DNA from: Beaufortia kweichowensis
Lineage: Eukaryota; Chordata; Actinopteri; Cypriniformes; Gastromyzontidae
Assembly (NCBI GenBank): GCA_019155185.1
Contig: CM032805.1
Location: 17,747,591-17,811,590 of the forward strand
DNA length: 64,000 nucleotides
Direction: 5' to 3'
The notes under the pieces are model-generated. The model was not told the origin of the DNA and ran no database searches. It saw only the letters and a list, made by a program, of their open reading frames with translations. Below are positions 54,023 through 64,000 of the stretch, one piece after another (the stretch's first letter is position 1; every line of letters begins with the position of its first letter). Made by a program: the position numbers and the translations under genes.

Positions 54023-54130
54023 CTGTATTTGTGAGGGATTTGTGTCTGCTTAAAGCTGAACGCTGCGGCGGCGGCGGCTGTCAGGAAAACAAACACACAT
54101 CAGCGCATGCGTCACTTCCGGCAAAGCACC
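54023..54130 (-). promoter_or_regulatory. klhl28: klhl28 non-coding first exon and promoter (predicted)
   Basis: A minus-strand donor CAG|GTAAAC has its last exon base at 54023, preceded by a GCC-rich stretch (CGCCGCCGCCGCAGCG). It can join the acceptor just before ATG 52821. The start site is probably near 54100-54130, next to a CpG-containing CACTTCCGG (ETS-like) at about 54112-54120. It lies about 600 bp from the togaram1 start and points the other way. Confidence 0.55.
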
Positions 54131-54634
54131 AATCAGACTCAGCAGAGCGAAATAAAACCACTAACGCCTATAAATAAACTGTTATAAAATATAACCTCTC
54201 TTAAAGTAAAGTCTCTGTAAATGACAGACTAGTGTCATTATATACATGTAAACACACATATACTACGCTGAAACGGACTAAAACACAGCTGTAATATAAC
54301 ATCAGATCACAATATGATAACAAAATCAAAACACACCATAATACACTGAAACTGATTGAAATGAAGGCCTAATTAACATTACAGTATTCTTCGAAAACAG
54401 TTAATCCTCATACTACACTGAGCTATAACCTATTTGTATTAATATGACATGTTACTTGTTCACACATTAGATATACTGATAGACAGGGTAATTACAAAAG
54501 AGTGTTAACTTTTTAAAAATACAGAAAGATGATGAAGAGGAATTATATTCCTTGTTTAATGCATGTCAACATGAATACATTTATGGCAAGACAGCTTGTA
54601 ATATGAGAGTATATGAATGTGAACTATAATATGA

Positions 54635-54908
54635 ACTACGCGTCCCATAACCCCCTGCGCCAGTAAGCGCTGCTGAGGGGTCAGAGGTTGCGTCTCCATG
54701 GAAGCGGCTGGTTTGTGACATCAGCGCCATTTTGGTTGAGTGTTGTGATGGAAGCGACGAGAAAACCAGATTCAGACAGAAAAACCCACAAAATCAGACT
54801 GTTTGACAGCAGATAGATCAGACTCACTGATTCAGAGTGAATCAGATCGAGAATCAGAGTCGGTCTGGACGGAAATCATGTGGACTGGTGTTCCTCAGGA
54901 CTAACAGG
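54635..54908 (+). promoter_or_regulatory. togaram1: togaram1 promoter and non-coding first exon (predicted)
   Basis: A ZNF143/SBS-like element, ACTACGCGTCCCATAA, lies at about 54635-54650, and a YY1-type GCGCCATTTTG at about 54724. These often sit at start sites of ubiquitously expressed genes. A tentative donor AACAG|GTTTGA ends the exon at 54907. The next exon may begin after TTCTGCAG at about 55767 and lead to the ATG at 55881. A 22-codon upstream ORF occupies 54748-54816. Confidence 0.5.
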
Positions 54909-55292
54909 TTTGATTCTCTCACACACACACACACATATATATTTCCGTCTTTCATTAGAGTTTCATGATTGTAATGTGTATTATGTGTATATGCCTGTTG
55001 TGTATTGTAGATGTGTGATTTAAAGGCAGTGTGTGTCAGTGTGTTGTATAGTGTATGTCATACATGATCGTGTGCATCATCACATGTTCTGCTTCTGTAA
55101 AAAACACACATGAAGCGAAAGATATAAAGCAAACATAAGTCCTGATGAAATTACACTGTAATCGTGTCAAATCTTGAGCCGTTATAAATATCTAACATGA
55201 GAGGAATGAATGAAACTCAACAGGTGGTTTTTCTGTGATTATGATTCATGTGAAGATCTTTAACACAACAGCTGCTCATGCGCTCTTTTAAC

Positions 55293-55340
55293 CAACACAT
55301 TCACTTCAACACATTCACTTCAACACATTCACTTCAACAC
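55293..55340. repeat. 14-bp tandem repeat
   Basis: About 3.4 copies of CAACACATTCACTT in the togaram1 5' UTR intron. Confidence 0.85.
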
Positions 55341-55767
55341 CTTCTCAAATATTCATGTGTCATGAATGTGACAAAGAAGAACACGCGTGTTTGAGAGTCA
55401 AAATACTTTCTGTGGATTTCTGTGAATTAAAACACACAATCCAGAAGCAATAATAGCCAACAAATGAAGAAGAGATGATTCTTTAAATAGATATTTTATT
55501 ATTATGTGTTCATTTATGAGGAATATGAATTGTTATGAATGTGAAAACAGCACTTTATCTGACTGTGAAAAATCATGATTTAAACAGAAACAAATGCTTT
55601 AAGAGAGACCTCACATGAGGATTAAAACCATCTGAACTATCAGTGTGATCTAAACCTTTTTTTATGGTAAGCTTGATATTTGCAGGGAATTTCCCATATG
55701 GTTTTTACTTTTATATTCAGACAGACAGATGTACGGATGTGTAAATGTTCTCTGTGTTATTCTGCAG

Positions 55768-55880
55768 GTGATGTTCACTCCATCACCATCAGATCATGTG
55801 ACGCTTCTGCATCCCTCACCATCATCATGACACACATGATCCTCAAAGTCTCTCTGACTGGATTCTGATCAGCACCGTCC
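55768..55880 (+). other. togaram1: togaram1 5' UTR upstream of the start codon
   Basis: The acceptor TTCTGCAG ends at about 55767. The following sequence has stops in the togaram1 frame, including TGA 55866-55868, so translation of this exon can start only at ATG 55881 or 55884. An alternative short acceptor CAG at 55870-55872 exists but lacks a good pyrimidine tract. Confidence 0.5.
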
Positions 55881-58800
55881 ATGATGATTTATGGATTAAT
55901 ACCTCAGGAGTTACACCAGCTGCTCCTGGACCACCAGAACTATCAGAACCGGACCAATGGGGTGGAGGAGCTGAAGAACGTTCTCGTCGAGCTGGATCTC
56001 AAGCAGGTGACCTCCAGCAGTATCGTGGAGTTCATCCAGTTGTTACGCAGACTCCTGGACGACAACAACTTCAAGGTCCTGTACGGCACTTTGCAGATCA
56101 TCAACCTGCTGATTGAGAAACTAGAGTATGGCGTGGACAGATATTTCAAAGAGATCGTCTCCGTCACGCTGAAGGCTCTGGGCGATTCTCGGAACGTCAC
56201 CCGACATGAATACATGAACGTTTTCAGGCAGCTGATGAGAATGGTGGGGCCGCAGAGAGTCCTGGACCTTGTGATGGGTCAGATTAGACACAAGAACTCC
56301 AGGGTTCGAGAGGACGTTCTCAACATCGTCACCGCCGCCCTGCTCACGCACCCCCGCAAGGACTTTGACATCCCAGCTCTGTGTTTCGAAGCAGCTCCGT
56401 CCCTCGGGGACGGCAAGAGAAAGGTGCGTCATGCGGCTCTGGAGCTTTTCGCCGTGCTGGACTATTGTCTAGACACAGGGAAGAAACAGCCACTCATGAA
56501 AGCCGTCAACAGGGCGGCGGAGCTCACGGGGGAAGCCGACGGGCTCGTGTCGGCCGTGCAGGCGCGTAGAGCTCGACACGTGCTCCCTCGGCTCTCGCCC
56601 GACGGGACGGTGGAATACGCTCTCGTCCTTCCCAAACCCGGACAGAGACGTTCGACCCAGATGGGCGCCGACGTGGACTGGGTTCTGAACGGAGGCAGAG
56701 TTCACAGTTCACGCTCTCTTCAGGCCGGCAGAGACTCGGATCACACGCGGGCCTTCGGCAGTCTGGGGTCCCTCGCGGATAATGGCTCGTATCAGAGGAG
56801 GATCGTGAGCGCTGGCAAGAACAAACTGCCCTGGGAGAGATCGGCCCTGTCTTCCTCTGCAGGACAGCAGGCCCACGGCACATCTAATGGAAAGTCACCT
56901 GATCGGGTGAGTGATGACATCAGCATCTTCATGTTGCAGGACAGACCTGAGATCAACAAAGCTCTTGAAAACTATTATTAGAGGGAAAAGAGTTTCATAT
57001 TTCTAGTGCTGCACAGACAGAGATTGTTTCTATGTGATAATCGTCAGTGAATACCACAAACTAACCTGTATTGTGTTGCTGTGTGTCTGTTGCTCTCTAG
57101 AGATTGAATGAAGTTGTTTCTACAGTAGATGTCTGTGTTACCCAGCGACACACACACAGCTGTTGTGTTCAGATCTGTCATCTGATGTTTCTTTAGCTCA
57201 GCTAAAGCTCCGATACACTCATGATGACACTTAAGATTGCATGTTTAAATAAAGGTTCAAATCATCAGACCTGATAATGCGATTGATGTTGTTTCTTAAT
57301 CATGCGTCTGAAGTGTTTAAGAACATAAACTGATGATTCTGTTCTCAGTGTCTTTCTCTGTTCTTCATCCAGCAGATGTAAGTGAAGATCGTTTGTATTG
57401 TTGCTCATATTGATCAGACTGCTGTTTCTCTTCACAGATGAGCAGTGAAGATCTGACCGTCCACCAGCACACATCTGCCAAATCCAGTAAGATCACAGAC
57501 ACTGTCACACGAGAGTCTGAACTCATAACGTCACTCATGGTGTTTAGCACACGATGTGTCTGTCGGTGTGTTTAGAGGAAATCTAGCCTTGCTAGTGCTA
57601 TGCTCTTACCAACTGAGCCAACGGTAAAGCAAAGGATTAAGTCTTTCTCAGATGTTCAGTGTTTTCTGGCGTGTGTAGTCGTACAGAAGACAGATGCTGA
57701 TAGATGTGAGAGGGGTTTTGGTCTTCTCTGTATGTTAAACTCTTTTGTCTTCTGTTGTGGTTCAGGTTTATCAGATCCTCTGCAGCTTCGCTCTCCGGGC
57801 AGCACGCGACGCTCTCTGGGTCGACAGCGCCGGAGTGGAAGTTTAGACTCCAATCCGGATATTATTTTCAAAGCAGCTGATCTCTGCGATTCTGAGAAAG
57901 GTGATGAAGCTGACAGATCATCTATCACATACTGATGTGACAGCTGTAAATGACACATCAGATGTGATATTCAGCCTGTACTTCAAAGCAGAATTGTTTT
58001 TCTTTGATTTGATCTGTTTTAGGTTTGTCCAAGATGAGTGCTTTTCTGTCCGGTAGCCCCAGCGTGGAGCGAACATTCTCACTCCCCTCCACCTCAACAC
58101 CTCCAGGATCATTCCTGCTGCCCTCGTACCCTCTGACCCCACTGACGGGCAGTTTGCTGACCCCCACCTTACCCCGCAGAAATCACGCTGAGAATTCACT
58201 CTCAGCCTCCAACACCTGGCCTAACAAACGTGACATCAGCCCTCGTCTCAGGAAGGACGTCACAGGTCAGGACTCTGCTGTGATTCAGATGTTTTGTATG
58301 ATGATATTTGAGTATGTTGTCTTCCGCCCATGAATCAGATGACTGAAGCAGTGAATAGCTGTGTTTTAAAGGTTCATTTAATGACCATTAGGATGTAAAC
58401 GCCTCCTCTGATGATGTCACAGGTGACGTATGCTCCAGTAAACGCTCTCCGCTGCCTCCTCGTGCCGCTCGGGCAGGTCAGCCGTCAGCCTCTTCTGTCC
58501 GACAGAGACCCTCGATGCTCGCCTCGACCCCGACCTTAGAGAGAAACCTTTATCTGGAGCTCAGCGGAGCACGAGTGGCCGGAGAGGAGCCGCTGGACAG
58601 GGAGGAGGTAAAGAGGACGTCACCAGAGTCCTGCTGCGCATCGGCCGTTCGGTCTAATGATGGTATGTGTTCGTCTCTCAGATGTTGAACTCGCTGCGTT
58701 CGCTGCGGAACAGTGCCGCTAAGAAACGGGCGGCAGTCAGCGCGAGCGGCTCAGACCCGGATCCTGACAGTCCCGACTCGGCCGTGAAACTGGAGCTGGT

Positions 58801-61800
58801 TCCCGATTCTCCGGATCGGACGTCTCCGTCTGTCGCCAGTCCTCTGAGTGAGAGCGGCTTGAGCAGTCTCTGCTCGCCCCCCACACCCACCGGCACCAAG
58901 AGCAGGTCAGATATTCCACACTGAACACACTTCAACTGCAGACGAGCAACAATATACAGACATTCACATGAACTCATCCTGATGTGTGTGAATTCTTTTT
59001 CCCTGTAGCCCTGTGAACTTTTCTGTAAAAGCACATACAGTGTCATCAGGAAAACACGTGACAGCGGCTGCACAGGACACTGAGGGTACATGCGGATTAC
59101 ACATGAGCAGAACTTCACACGTGCTGTCTTACATTATACATCAGCTGTGTGTGTGTGTGTGCAGGGGTGAGAGAGCAGGATAAATGTGTCTCTGATGGGA
59201 ATGTGAGTATCAGGGGTCAGAGACTCGTTTACTCAAACAAACTGTTAGATCCAGACGAGGAGAAACCCAAAGAGATGACGTCATCACCGCAGATCAAAAC
59301 TACCGGACACGAGCAGCTCCGCCTTCTGAGACCTTCTAAAGGTGACCGGTTCACACATGGTAACATGTTTGAGTTTTGGCAATCGCAGCATCACGCTCCA
59401 AATGAAGTCACATAAACACATGTGTCAGTTCACTTCTTCTCCCTCTAAAAGCACTAGAAGCCAAAAACTCTTCTGATATTACTGCCAATGTTTCACTATG
59501 AACACTAGTGTTCTTGATCATATTAGAGATCATTTATGATTGTTTTAGCGGAGTGTCTCTCTAGATATATCTCGGGTTCTCATGTGTCTCTGTTTTTCAG
59601 GATCTCAGCAGCATGTGTCAAAGTCACACAGCGCTCAGGAGATGTCCGAGGGGGTGATTGGACGAGGTTGGTGTGATTTCTCATTTCATGAACGATGAAG
59701 TGAAACGCTGCCGATCTCATGTTTTGCTCCGGTTTCTGCAGGGGTTTTCGGTTCTGTTCTTCTGGCCGGTCGTAGCAGCATGTCAGCGTCTCCTGAGCGG
59801 GGTGACTCGCTCAACAGATCCCCCTGTGAGCCTCCGTCAGGGGTGTATGGTCATGCGTTCATCACCGGACACATGGACTCTGATGACAGCGCTGAGCCAC
59901 AGGAGGCATGTTACAATGTGAAAAAGTGCTTTTATTGCAAACCAAACAACAAGATTTAGTAGCTGAAGTTGAATTTGATCTGATCCTGTGACAGGAGAGG
60001 ACCAGACTGTCCAAGTTCACTCGTGAGAAGATGCGACAGCGTCATCTAGAGCAGCAGGGAACGTCAGTCACTCAGGAGTCGACGAGACACCGTGTGAGGC
60101 GTACACACGCTGATGATGTGGACTGTGCGAAAGGTGAAAGGTCACCAGTGATCATTGCTCTTCATGTGTTGTTTCTGTGAGTTCTGACAGTTTCTCTGTT
60201 TCTAGATGTGAAGTTAAACGGCTCTGAGACGCTCTTAGACGAAACTACCTCCGGACCGCAACCGACCCAAAATCCAGTCAAATGTTCAAGCCCCGCCCAT
60301 CAGCCCACCCCCCCGACCGGCCCGCCACCACGACTCAGAAGGGCTTCTAGTCTGACTCGAACGCGGCCTCCAGCCTCACACAGCTCCGGTGAGATTCATT
60401 TAACTCACTTCATGACCAAATCGACATATCTGATGTGTCTTTTATGATATGAGTTCTTCACAATGTTTCTCAGATGAGCTGATTCCTGCGACTCCTAAAA
60501 AAGACGGTCAGGATCAGACATTTCTGCGTCCCTTTTCTAAACCAGACCTGTCTCTTACTCAGAGCTTCAGACTGCTCACCTCAGACGACTGGTGAGACTC
60601 AAACCATTTCTTCAAGATGAGTGGACCTGTTGTTGTTTTTTATGATTACATTCATGGAAATTGCACATGGTGTTTGATACATTTGTGTAGGGAGAAGAAG
60701 ATCGAGGGAATGACAGTCTTGCGTAGTTTGACTCAGTATCACCCTGATGTTCTTGTGAGCAGAACTCACGATGTTTGTCTTCTGCTCATTCAGGAGGTGA
60801 GTCACTTCCTGTCCACATCCACTGAACAGTTTAACATCCACCAAGTGTACATCAGAGCATCACAGCATCATCTCCTGCTAAATTTCTGTGCCTTTAAGGT
60901 TCGTAACCTGCGCTCCGGAGTGTCTCGTGTTGCCGTGGTGACGTTGGGCGAGATGTTTGCTGCTCTAGAGAAGGGAATGGACCAGGAGCTTGAGGGTACA
61001 GCCAGGGCTCTGCTTCATAAAGCTGGAGAAACCAACACGTTCATCAGACAGGACGTGGATAAGGCGCTGGACAGTATGGTGCAAAACTGCACGGCCACCC
61101 GCAGCATGAACGCGCTGCTCGTCGGAGGACTCGGGTCAGAAAACATACATTTTATGAAAATGATTTAAAATTACTCCTGATGATGACAAGCGGATGGAGA
61201 ATGTCAGAGTGTATTTTGTATTAAAATGATTAAAAATACAGTTTTCTCTCCTCATTCACAAATCACAACTTTAGTAGTTGCTTGAATCTTCATGACTGTC
61301 TTTATTGGCATCAGTCAAGATCTGTTTTATTTATCTGTGTATGGTGTTCATTTATACACTGACAAATTCACTTCTACCAAGCTTGAAAATGTGCGGATGA
61401 GTTTAAAAGGTCTTTCTGGTGTTTGTTTCATCAAAAGTCACTTGAACTCCCTGGTTCGAAAGTGTACCGCTCAGCATTTGTCTGCTCTGGTGGAGAAGGT
61501 CGGAGCTGCCCGCTTGCTGTCTGGAACTAAAGATCTGACGGACCGTCTCCTGCCTGCTGTCTCGAAACTGTCTCAGGATTCATCTCAAGAGGCCAGGTGA
61601 GCCATGGGTCAAGAGCATCTCAGAGCATCAGCTCATCTCTCTCTCTCTCATTGGTGTTGTTCAACCTTCATAATATAAGTGATGTTTCTGTCAGGTACTT
61701 TGGTCGGCGAATGCTGCTGTTTTTATCCTCTCATCGTGACTTTGATAAGATGATGGAGAAGTTTGTCTCTGCTAAAGATCTGCCCACTATCAGAGACACC

Positions 61801-63233
61801 GTCTTCACTCTCAAAACCAAGGTGATCTTACTACATTCTCTCATCATCATCCTCCTCTGACAGTGTTTGCTGATGTTCAGAGACGTGTGTGTTTCAGGGT
61901 TTGGGTGAGATGCCTCAGGACGCTCCATCAGCGCGGGGCAGACGTTCTCTCCCGGGCACCTCGTCCCTCACTCCTCTGGTAACTAACAGGTGAGTGACAG
62001 ACATCACAGGCTCTCTTCAGCACAGGATCAGCTCGCTGTTATTATTATTATTATGCGTGGCATCATGTGTTCAGCAGGGATTGCGGTCAGTACATCATCA
62101 GTAAAGCAGCCGTCCACAGCCTCGCCGACAGAAGCGAGTACATCAAACAGATGAAGACGCTGCTGAACTCGAAGGATTTCAGAGAGAGAATCAAAGCCAT
62201 CGATCAGCTGGAGGCAGACTGTGAAGAGAACCCGTCTCTGGTCATCAGCAGCATGTTCCCGGTGAGATACACGTTGAGAGAAAGTGTCCTGCACGTGATC
62301 CTTTCAGGTGCTAATGATTGTGCTTGATGATCTGCAGGTGTTTGACGCTCTAAAGGCCCGTCTGCAGGAGTCTAACAGTAAAGTGAATCTGCGGGCACTG
62401 GAAGCTTTACAGAAGATCATCCCGGTGCTCAAAGACAACCTCACACAAGTGCTCAATATTCTCATTCCAGCCATCGTGGACAATCACCTGAACTCTAAAA
62501 ACAATTCCATCTACACGGCTGCGCTGGGGGCCATGCAGTCGCTCCTTAATAACATCGGTGAGTCTCTAATGCTGTGGGAACATTGTATTATAATTATTCT
62601 GAAATTGACCCTGTTTACACGCCCCTTTCACTATACCAAGAGATTCGAACAATATCATAAGTCCAAGTTTATTTTTTTTGTGTGTTTACACATAAGCTGC
62701 GTTTTTTCAGTGAGTTTTGATGCTGTTTTATTGGTCCTGCATTACGTTCATTGTATTATGTTTAATAACGCTTTTTATGTTCAGACAACAGTCTTCTCCT
62801 ACAACCCTTCTGCACAAAGGCTCAATATGTCAGCGGGAAAGCAAAGCTTGATCTTATCGAGAAAGTCGCAGGTGAGTCCGAGTATTCAAGCAGTCGTCTC
62901 GCAGGAGCGTGAAGATGAATGGTGTGTCTGATTGTCATATTGCTTGTGTGACGTTCAGAGCTGGTGATGGAGCTGTACCCGCGCAAGCCTCAGCTGGTGG
63001 AGCAGAAGGTTCTTCCTCTCTTGTGGCATCTGCTCAGTTGTTCCAGTAACAGCGGAGCGGCTCACGGTCGCGGCAGCAGCGTCAGGACTGCCACGGCTAA
63101 ACTGGCTGAAGCCCTGCATGCGCACATGGGCCGAGCGCTGACCGAGTGTGCCGCGTCACAGAGCGCAAACATTCAGTGTGACTTCAATGAGCTCCTAAAG
63201 ACCTTCTCCATCACGCGCATGGATTCTACTTGA
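55881..63233 (+). CDS. togaram1: TOG array regulator of axonemal microtubules 1 (crescerin-1), lacking TOG1
   Basis: Ciliary microtubule regulator with tubulin-binding TOG domains; human mutations cause Joubert syndrome. The 22 coding exons are 55881-56906, 57438-57486, 57766-57900, 58023-58265, 58423-58607, 58682-58905, 59009-59085, 59165-59341, 59601-59666, 59742-59905, 59995-60133, 60206-60388, 60474-60591, 60691-60796, 60899-61134, 61438-61596, 61695-61821, 61898-61989, 62078-62261, 62338-62557, 62785-62871 and 62959-63233. Phases close at 1423 aa. TOG2 is at residues 1-230 (starts MMIYGLIPQELHQLLLDHQ), TOG3 at about 915-1138 and TOG4 at about 1180-1423. The linker contains SLRSLRNSAAKKRA and GRGVFGS. 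Human TOGARAM1 has an extra N-terminal TOG1, absent here. An in-frame TGA at 55866 closes the frame upstream. The junction at 59905 may be a GC donor. Poly(A) signal at 63318. Confidence 0.93.
57585..57624 (-). repeat. tRNA-derived SINE fragment
   Basis: The complement reads GTTGGCTCAGTTGGTAAGAG, a good tRNA A box, followed by CATAGCACTAGCAAGG. The latter resembles the segment after the A box in the fragment at 7750-7830. No B box remains. It is in togaram1 intron 2. Confidence 0.6.
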
Positions 63234-64000
63234 ATAGAAATATAATGTGGATATACATTCCTGCGTTTTCCACAGTGCCTGGATTGTGTCTGTTGTTTTT
63301 TATTTTAAGTGAGAGTAAATAAAAAAGTTAAACTGACTCTAACACAATTATTAGAGAGAAGAAACCGTTCAGACCAAATAAATCTTGATGAAATGTTGTC
63401 TAAAATCAGGTTGAACATGTTGACGCTTTGCACTTTTCAGGATCATTCTAACACTATCATGTTAACTGTTGTGAGATTGTGAAGTTTCAGCACTACAGAA
63501 TGTATAGTTTGTAATGCACAATAATAACAATAACACAGTTGTTGTTTTGTAAAACGTGCAGTGTAAGATTTACAGAATACTTTTGTACTGTATATTAGCT
63601 CAGTATTAGCTGGATGTATACTGTATGTTGTGGCAGTATATATATATATATTTACAAATATTTTGGCATATCTGTAATGACTTAATAATTAAGTGATTAT
63701 GGTCTGTTTTAAGTGGGACCTGTACTAGTTGTATTTTGCATGACAAAAAAAGGAAAAGTATATTTGTCTAGACTGTATGTTTTCATACAGAGATGCATTT
63801 ATCAGCTGTGGATGTGAAGCTCTAAATAATAATCCAGTCGTGTAGGTGTCAGTGTAGTGCCAGCCAATCCAACAGCCTTTATGAGATTTAACACAAAATT
63901 ATATGAGAGAGAGATTCATCTATATAATAAAGTGCATTATTTGTGTAAACAGGTGTACTGTGATTCTTACTGCTTCACAAATCAAATGAGAGAAATTCTT
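63234..64000 (+). other. togaram1: togaram1 3' UTR and flank
   Basis: AT-rich sequence after the stop. AATAAA is at 63318-63323 and again near 63376. A short TA run lies near 63638. I see nothing of the next gene up to the window end. Confidence 0.6.

Noticed and set aside
55680..55868. Possible N-terminal exon of togaram1
   Set aside because: It is out of frame with the TOG2 exon, ends at TGA 55866 and shows no TOG-like helices.
56121..56883. Minus-strand frames of 78-119 codons
   Set aside because: Shadows of the large togaram1 TOG2 exon.

Overview
This is a vertebrate nuclear genomic window. It is AT-rich with GT-AG introns, very long CA/GT and GA/CT microsatellites, tRNA-derived SINE fragments and small non-autonomous DNA transposons. 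A whole runx2 gene fits in about 27 kb. Together these point to a teleost, most likely a cypriniform; the family is inferred from genome texture and is not proven. I see no bacterial genes, CRISPR array, true tRNA/rRNA gene or autonomous transposon, and no unknown multi-gene system. The interest lies in gene architecture and regulation.

Left part (1-31.7 kb): runx2 on the + strand, with both vertebrate promoters. P1 (start MASNSLF) is at 3.65 kb, P2 (start MRIPV) at 16.53 kb, and there are seven coding exons ending in VWRPY at 31.1 kb. On the - strand, the first coding exon of supt3h lies at 12.3 kb and its predicted promoter near 15.1 kb. The two genes are therefore interleaved antisense to each other, as in mammals. 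The runx2 introns carry most of the giant microsatellites.

Middle part (31-43.1 kb): clic5 (- strand, six exons, 241 aa) and enpp4 (- strand, three coding exons, 461 aa). The order runx2-clic5-enpp4 matches human chromosome 6p.

Right part (44.8-63.3 kb): a C14orf28 homologue (+, five exons), klhl28 (-, five coding exons, 571 aa) and togaram1 (+, 22 coding exons, about 1423 aa). klhl28 and togaram1 are head to head. This trio matches human chromosome 14q21. The join between the chromosome 6-like and chromosome 14-like blocks falls between enpp4 and the C14orf28 homologue, where a 29-bp minisatellite rich in AATAAA sits.

Most notable observations: togaram1 starts at TOG2 and no TOG1 can be found upstream; togaram1 intron 1 could give a short TOG2-only isoform; the runx2 P1 leader has a cluster of RUNX sites; one runx2 exon is used with two different N-termini; and runx2 lacks the polyQ/polyA tract. 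Exon coordinates were assembled by hand from splice sites, reading-frame phase and remembered family sequences. All phases close, but no alignment or transcript was available.
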